A stretch of 9,209 bases of DNA, from the NCBI GenBank assembly GCA_905197385.1, contig CAJJYO010000049.1, positions 1 to 9,209 on the forward strand, in the 5' to 3' direction. A program made the translations under genes and the position numbers. Source of the DNA: an uncultured Collinsella sp. (GTDB lineage: Bacteria > Actinomycetota > Coriobacteriia > Coriobacteriales > Coriobacteriaceae). Positions within the stretch are counted from its first letter, which is position 1; the number at the start of each line of letters is the position of its first letter. Shown here one piece after another: positions 5,243 through 9,209 of this stretch. Under the pieces are notes generated by a model that did not search any database, was not told the DNA's origin, and worked only from the letters and a program-made list of their open reading frames with translations.

Positions 5243-6274
5243 CTATGCGCGCGGAGCTGCCGTGGTATGTCGAACGATAAGCTGGCCGGGAATACGAATG
5301 GCAACGGTTTTGCCCGCCGTACCCGCCTCGGGAACCGCATGCTCAAACACCTCGCGTCCGCGCTGATGTAGATCGAATCGCACGGTCGTAAGCTCGTTGT
5401 GTGCTACAAAATCATCGAGCGAATCATCGACGCCCACCACGCTCACGTCCTCGGGCACGCGCAGGCCGCTATCACGCAGCGCGGCAATCGCGCCATTTGC
5501 CATCTGATCGTTTGCCGCATAGATCGCCGTCATGGTGCGATCGTGCTCGGCCAGGTACCTGCCGGCCTCGTAGCCGCTGTTGGCAGACCAGTCGCCCTCG
5601 AGCGGCTCTGCCGGCTCGATGTGTTTACGCTCGAGTGCATCCTGCCAACCGGCGCGACGAAATTGCTCGTCGACCGAGAACGACGGGCCGCCAATATAGC
5701 GAATCTGCTCGTGCCCCAGCTCAAACAGGTGATCCATAAGCAATAGCGAGCAGCCGTAATGATCGGAGTCGACCGTGGTCACCCGCGGGTGCGCGTACAT
5801 GGTAACGATAACCGTGCCAATGCCCGGCAGTGGATCAAACGTCTCGAAATCGGGCGCCATGCGGCTCATGCCGATGATGATGCCGTCCACCGGCAATGCG
5901 GCCATACGACGCGTGGCCTCGGCAAGCGAAAACTCCTCGGTCTTGGACATCTCGACCAGCGTGATAGCGCAATTATGCTCGCGAGCAGCACTGGCGATGC
6001 CGTCGATCATTGAGAGGTTGCCAAACTTGGTGACATCGTTGACGCACAGGCCGACCGAATGGTAGCGACCGTCGCGCAGCGAGCGACCGGCATAACTCGG
6101 ACGAAAGCCGAGCTCTTGCATAGCGGCCTGCACACGCTGGCGCGTCTGCTCGTTAACGTTGGGCAAACCGTTGGCGACGCGCGAAACCGTCTGCTGCGAA
6201 ACGCCAGCAGCGCGGGCGACGTCGGCCATGGAGACCGGACGCGTACCTGTATCGTTGGACGGGCGCCTTGCCAC
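5243..6274 (-). CDS. LacI/GalR-family transcriptional regulator, likely repressor of galKT
   Basis: This is a 343-aa regulator. Residues about 14-39 are the LacI helix-turn-helix (SMADVARAAGVSQQTVSRV), followed by the hinge segment FRPSYAGRSL at 57-66. Residues about 72-335 are the periplasmic-binding-protein-like sensor domain (VGLCVND, VDGIIIGMSR, YIGGPSFSVDEQFRRAGW, YAANDQMANGAI, DVSVVGVDD). The start is the GTG at 6274: directly upstream lies AAGGTGATCC, which matches the extended anti-Shine-Dalgarno complement. An ATG 20 codons earlier lacks such support. The gene is divergent from galK, and the gap holds three copies of GTTAACGTACTC, one placed to control this gene and the others galK. 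This is the typical arrangement of a sugar-responsive, autoregulated repressor. The inducer is probably galactose or a derivative; that part is inference. No terminator is evident between this gene and the flavodiiron gene, so some readthrough is possible. Confidence 0.93.
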   Translation of the reverse strand: MARRPSNDTGTRPVSMADVARAAGVSQQTVSRVANGLPNVNEQTRQRVQAAMQELGFRPSYAGRSLRDGRYHSVGLCVNDVTKFGNLSMIDGIASAAREHNCAITLVEMSKTEEFSLAEATRRMAALPVDGIIIGMSRMAPDFETFDPLPGIGTVIVTMYAHPRVTTVDSDHYGCSLLLMDHLFELGHEQIRYIGGPSFSVDEQFRRAGWQDALERKHIEPAEPLEGDWSANSGYEAGRYLAEHDRTMTAIYAANDQMANGAIAALRDSGLRVPEDVSVVGVDDSLDDFVAHNELTTVRFDLHQRGREVFEHAVPEAGTAGKTVAIRIPGQLIVRHTTAAPRA

Positions 6275-6285
6275 AGGATCACCTT
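6275..6285 (-). promoter_or_regulatory. Ribosome binding site fixing the GTG start of the LacI-family gene
   Basis: On the - strand AAGGTGATCCT runs directly up to the GTG at 6274. It reproduces most of the full complement of the 16S rRNA 3' end (AAGGAGGTGATCC), lacking only part of the GGAGG core. It decides the start in favour of GTG over the earlier in-frame ATG at 6334. Confidence 0.7.
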
Positions 6286-6368
6286 CACCCTTGCGAGATC
6301 TGAATAGCGTGCATGCCGGCCCGGGCAGAAACACACCCCGCGCCGAAGCCCGCTATCGTCGGACGCAT

Positions 6369-6380
6369 GTTAACGTACTC
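6369..6380 (+). promoter_or_regulatory. Candidate LacI operator, copy A
   Basis: GTTAACGTACTC, 95 nt upstream of the GTG of the LacI-family gene, is in the right position to cover that gene's promoter. It has an ACGT core (6373-6376) like many LacI-family operators. It shares the 12-mer exactly with copies B and C but diverges right after it (TACTTT). Confidence 0.6.
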
Positions 6381-6486
6381 TACTTTTTCAATCCGCAACT
6401 CTTCTGCTTTATAAGTCCATACAGCAGTACCGTTCACGGCTGTATTTCTACCGATTACCAGATTCTCAAAAAGTGACAAGCGTTGT

Positions 6487-6503
6487 GTTATGAGTACGTT
6501 AAC
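6487..6503 (-). promoter_or_regulatory. Candidate LacI operator, copy B
   Basis: Read on the - strand this is GTTAACGTACTCATAAC, identical over 17 nt to copy C but in the opposite orientation. The ends GTTA and TAAC are themselves symmetrical. It lies between copies A and C, 110-126 nt upstream of the galK ATG. Confidence 0.65.
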
Positions 6504-6524
6504 ATAGCCCGTAACGTGCGGTAT

Positions 6525-6543
6525 CGTGAACACTTGGTTCACG
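6525..6543. promoter_or_regulatory. Palindrome upstream of galK, candidate site for a second regulator
   Basis: CGTGAACACTTGGTTCACG has perfect 7-bp arms around a 5-nt spacer and lies between operator copies B and C. The heptamer GTTCACG occurs once more at 6432-6438 in the same gap. It is unrelated to the GTTAACGTACTC motif, so it may bind a different protein. Confidence 0.4.
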
Positions 6544-6555
6544 CCGCTTCAAGTT

Positions 6556-6572
6556 GTTAACGTACTCATAAC
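6556..6572 (+). promoter_or_regulatory. Candidate LacI operator, copy C (galK-proximal)
   Basis: GTTAACGTACTCATAAC lies 40 nt before the galK ATG and is the exact reverse complement of copy B. This position suits a repressor site overlapping the galK promoter or start of transcription. No convincing sigma-70 hexamer pair could be placed around it. Confidence 0.65.
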
Positions 6573-6612
6573 GACGCAAAACTCGCCCGTGCGCACCAAG
6601 GAAAGGACTCCC

Positions 6613-7818
6613 ATGACCACCCCCGACGAAAAGACATTCGCCACGCTCACCAAGCTGTTCGAGGAGGAGTTTGGCCCCATCGGCGACCGCCAGGTGCTCT
6701 ATGTGCACGCGCCCGGCCGTTCCGAGATCAGTGGCAACCACACCGACCACGAGGGCGGCCACGTTATCGCCGGCTCGCTTGATGTCGCCGTTGACGGCAT
6801 CGCCGTGGCAACCGACTCCAACAAGGTTCGCGTAGCCGACGAGGGCTATCCCACCTTTGAGATCACACTCGATACGCTAGATGTTCAGGAGTCCGAGAAG
6901 GGCACCTCCGCAAGCCTCGTCCGCGGTATGGCCCACGAGATTGCAGCTCTTGGCGTTGAGCCCCAGGGCTTTGACTTCGCCTTCACCTGCTCCGTCCCCT
7001 CGGGCGGCGGCCTTTCGAGCTCCGCTGCCGTCGAGGCGGCATACGGTCGCGCCATGGAGACGCTCTGGGGCGCACCCGCCATCGAGCCCGTCGCGCTCGC
7101 CCAGATGAGCCAGCGCACCGAGAACAACTACTATGGCAAGCCCTGCGGTCTGATGGACCAGGCCGCTGTGTGCCTGGGCGGCCTTGCCTACATGGACTTT
7201 GAGGATCAGGCTCAGCCTAAAACCCAGAAGCTCGAGCTCAACTTTGAGGATCACGGCTATGCGCTCGTGCTCGTTAAGGTCGGTGCCGATCACGTGGCAG
7301 CCACCGACGACTACGCCGCCGTTCCGCGCGAGATGCAGGACGTCGCCGCCGAGTTTGGCAAGGAACGCCTGTGCGAGGTCGATGTTGCCGACTTTGACGC
7401 CAAGCTCCCCGAGCTGCGCGCCAAGCTGGGCGACCGCGCCTGCCTGCGCGCCGTTCACTACTGGTACGAGAACGGCCTGGTCGATAAGCGCTGGGAAGCC
7501 CTGAACGCCGGCGACATCGATCAGTTCCTGGTCCTGACGCGCGAGTCCGGCGCCAGCTCTGCCATGTACCTGCAGAATGTCGTTGCCAAGCTGGGCTCCG
7601 AGCAGCCTTCCATGTATGCCCTGGCGCTGGCCGAGCACGTGCTCGACGGCCGCGGCGCCGTCCGCATCCACGGTGGCGGCTTCGGCGGTACCATCCAGGC
7701 CTTCGTGCCGCTCGATCTGGTCGACACCTTCATTGCCAAGATGAACGGCTGGCTGGGCGAGGGCTCTGCCCGCCACTACGCGATTTCTGACAAGGGGGCT
7801 TACGCGGCATGGCTGTAA
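6613..7818 (+). CDS. galK: Galactokinase (GHMP kinase)
   Basis: This 401-aa cytosolic enzyme phosphorylates alpha-D-galactose at C1 using ATP, the first committed Leloir step. The substrate signature PGRSEISGNHTDH spans 34-46, with R36 matching the catalytic Arg of the family. The GHMP ATP-binding motif PSGGGLSSSAA is at 129-139. KPCGLMDQ at 176-183 carries the putative catalytic base D182, and HGGGFGG (353-359) is the C-terminal glycine motif. Length is normal for the family. The position usually held by Glu in GEHTDY is Asn42 here, and the final Tyr is His46; I recall this variant from some clostridial and coriobacterial galactokinases. The ATG at 6613 is preceded by AAGGAAAGGA 5 nt upstream; the frame is open to 6526, but that start would sit inside the operator region. 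galT overlaps the 3' end by 10 nt. Regulation is probably by the divergent LacI-family protein. Confidence 0.94.
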   Translation: MTTPDEKTFATLTKLFEEEFGPIGDRQVLYVHAPGRSEISGNHTDHEGGHVIAGSLDVAVDGIAVATDSNKVRVADEGYPTFEITLDTLDVQESEKGTSASLVRGMAHEIAALGVEPQGFDFAFTCSVPSGGGLSSSAAVEAAYGRAMETLWGAPAIEPVALAQMSQRTENNYYGKPCGLMDQAAVCLGGLAYMDFEDQAQPKTQKLELNFEDHGYALVLVKVGADHVAATDDYAAVPREMQDVAAEFGKERLCEVDVADFDAKLPELRAKLGDRACLRAVHYWYENGLVDKRWEALNAGDIDQFLVLTRESGASSAMYLQNVVAKLGSEQPSMYALALAEHVLDGRGAVRIHGGGFGGTIQAFVPLDLVDTFIAKMNGWLGEGSARHYAISDKGAYAAWL

Positions 7819-9209
7819 TGACCGACGTGCGCGAGGCCGCGCAGAACCTGATCGAGTACGCTATCCACCGATCGATGATCGGCCAGGACGATCGCATCTG
7901 GGCATACAACACCATTTTGGAGTGCATCGGCGCCACGGGCCCCGCACTCGACATGGCCTGGGCGCTCCAGGTCGAAAAACTCTCGCTCTTGCACCCCGAT
8001 ACCCTGCCCGACTTTGACCTTGGAGGCACGCTTGCCGCGCTTGCCGAGGCTGCCGTTGCCAACGGTGCCGCCGAGGACACGGCATCGGGCCGCGACCGCA
8101 TCGCCATGCGCATCATGGGCGCGCTCATGCCGAGGCCTTCGGTTGTAAACGAGGAGTTCAACGGACGTATGGGCGTCAACGAGCCCCGCGCCGCGACCGA
8201 CTGGTTCTACGGCCTGTGCTGCGACGCCGGCTACGTGCGCCGTGCCGCCATCGCGCGCAACATCAAATGGAGCACCCCCACCAACTGGGGTGATCTGGAG
8301 ATCACTATCAACCTGTCAAAGCCCGAAAAGGACCCGCGCGATATCGCCGCGGCCGGCGCCGCCAAAAACACGGGCGAGAAGTATCCCGCCTGCCAGCTCT
8401 GCATCGAAAACGAGGGCTATCCCGGACGCTCCGCCGCAGCCGACGGCGGCGCTCACCCCGCCCGCCAGAATCTGCGCGTTATCCCCATCCAGCTCGACGG
8501 CGAGCGCTGGGGCTTCCAGTACAGCCCGTATGCGTACTTTAACGAGCACTGCATTGCCATGAGCTCCGAGCATCGTCCGATGCACGTCGACCGCAAGGGT
8601 CTGACCTGCCTGCTCGACTTTGTCGACCTGTTCCCGCACTACTTCATTGGCTCCAATGCCGATCTGCCCATCGTGGGCGGCTCGATTCTGTCGCACGACC
8701 ACTTCCAGGGTGGCGCGCACGAGTTCCCCATGATGCACGCCGCCGAGGTCTCGCAGTTCAGCGTGCCCGGCATTGACCAGGTCACCGGCACTGTGCTGCA
8801 ATGGCCGCTCTCGGTGCTGCGCCTGCGCTCGCATGACCGCGCTCAGCTGCTCGATGCTGCCGAGAAGATTATCCTCGCCTGGCGCGAGTGGACCGATGAG
8901 TCGGTGGGCGTCATCGCGCGCACAGCCGACGGCGTAGCGCACAACACCGTGACGCCCGTCATCCGCCGCGTCGACTCCCGCGGCAACGCCGGCGGCGAGA
9001 TCTACGAGGCCTATCTTGCGCTTCGCTGCAACATCACGACCGACGAGCATCCGCTGGGTGTGTTCCACCCGCATGCCGAGTATCACCATATTAAAAAGGA
9101 GAACATCGGCCTGATCGAGGTCATGGGCCTGGCTATTCTTCCGCCGCGCCTGGTTCCCGAGCTTGGCGCTGTCCGCGAGCACCTGCTGGCAGCCAAGGCC
9201 GATGCCAGC
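7809..9209 (+). CDS. galT: Class II galactose-1-phosphate uridylyltransferase, 3' end outside the window
   Basis: The gene runs off the right edge with 467 codons visible; class II GalT proteins are about 490-510 aa, so little is missing. It exchanges UMP between UDP-glucose and galactose-1-phosphate, giving UDP-galactose and glucose-1-phosphate. Recognisable blocks are MPRPSVVNEEF near residue 110, GDLEITINLSKPEKDP, YPACQLCIENEGYPGR, QYSPYAYFNEHCIAMSSEHR, and FPHYFIGSNADLPIVGGSIL leading into SHDHFQGG. In that last motif H296, H298 and Q300 form the presumed active-site triad (HxHxQ). This is the Firmicutes-type family, different from E. coli GalT. The ATG at 7809 overlaps the galK stop; AAGGGGG (7792-7798) lies 10 nt upstream. 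A second in-frame ATG at 7818 overlaps the galK TAA by one base but is 19 nt from that site. The overlap implies translational coupling with galK. Confidence 0.94.
   Translation, partial: MAVMTDVREAAQNLIEYAIHRSMIGQDDRIWAYNTILECIGATGPALDMAWALQVEKLSLLHPDTLPDFDLGGTLAALAEAAVANGAAEDTASGRDRIAMRIMGALMPRPSVVNEEFNGRMGVNEPRAATDWFYGLCCDAGYVRRAAIARNIKWSTPTNWGDLEITINLSKPEKDPRDIAAAGAAKNTGEKYPACQLCIENEGYPGRSAAADGGAHPARQNLRVIPIQLDGERWGFQYSPYAYFNEHCIAMSSEHRPMHVDRKGLTCLLDFVDLFPHYFIGSNADLPIVGGSILSHDHFQGGAHEFPMMHAAEVSQFSVPGIDQVTGTVLQWPLSVLRLRSHDRAQLLDAAEKIILAWREWTDESVGVIARTADGVAHNTVTPVIRRVDSRGNAGGEIYEAYLALRCNITTDEHPLGVFHPHAEYHHIKKENIGLIEVMGLAILPPRLVPELGAVREHLLAAKADAS

Larger units (their letters stand above)
6275..6612. 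promoter_or_regulatory. Divergent control region between the LacI-family gene and galK
   Basis: This 338-bp region without a gene has an AT-rich centre (about 6370-6580). It contains the three GTTAACGTACTC sites, the GTTCACG palindrome, a small dyad ACAAGCGTTGT at 6476-6486 and the galK ribosome binding site AAGGAAAGGA at 6598-6607. Divergent promoters must lie here, but their hexamers are not clear enough to call individually. Confidence 0.7.

Noticed and set aside
1..9209. tRNA, rRNA, CRISPR array, riboswitch, transposase or prophage genes
   Set aside because: I looked on both strands and found no cloverleaf, spaced direct-repeat array, known aptamer consensus or mobile-element protein.

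Overview
This window looks like chromosomal DNA of a gut Coriobacteriia member, most likely Collinsella or a close relative. The clues are the high-GC, GC3-biased coding sequence, the closely packed genes on both strands, and a galactokinase paired with a class II (Firmicutes-type) GalT. The genus is an inference from style and memory; no marker gene in the window settles it.

Layout, left to right. (1) 1-190 is an intergenic region dominated by a perfect 33-bp inverted repeat. (2) 191-1177 (+) encodes an unusual single-chain protein: a MutT/NudG-like Nudix hydrolase joined by a basic linker to a Vsr mismatch endonuclease. (3) 1178-1882 holds one doubtful small ORF and a second long palindrome (29-bp arms) wrapped around a textbook bidirectional terminator. 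The two palindromes share a sequence core and bracket the Nudix-Vsr gene. (4) 1883-2740 (-) is a class II ketose-bisphosphate aldolase of the GatY/KbaY spacing type. It is divergent from a DeoR-family regulator at 3075-3878 (+) across a 334-bp control region. (5) A terminator hairpin at 3884-3920 separates the DeoR gene from a convergent class A flavodiiron protein (3953-5113, -), which has its own extended -10 promoter flanked by two dyads. (6) A LacI-family regulator (5243-6274, -) is divergent from a galactokinase-GalT operon (galK 6613-7818, galT 7809 to the window end, both +). The 338-bp region between them carries three copies of the 12-mer GTTAACGTACTC, two of them as exact 17-nt inverted copies, placed as expected for operators of the LacI protein.

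Working together: galK and galT form the kinase and uridylyltransferase steps of the Leloir pathway and overlap by 10 nt, so they are probably translationally coupled. The LacI protein probably represses galKT and itself in the absence of sugar. The aldolase/DeoR pair is a second small sugar-phosphate module and could serve glycolysis or tagatose/galactitol-type catabolism. The flavodiiron protein would detoxify O2 or NO in an anaerobe.

The most unusual items are the Nudix-Vsr fusion, the pair of related giant palindromes around it, the clean operator set at galK, and a Glu-to-Asn change in the galactokinase sugar-binding signature. There is no tRNA, rRNA, CRISPR array, transposase or phage gene in the window.
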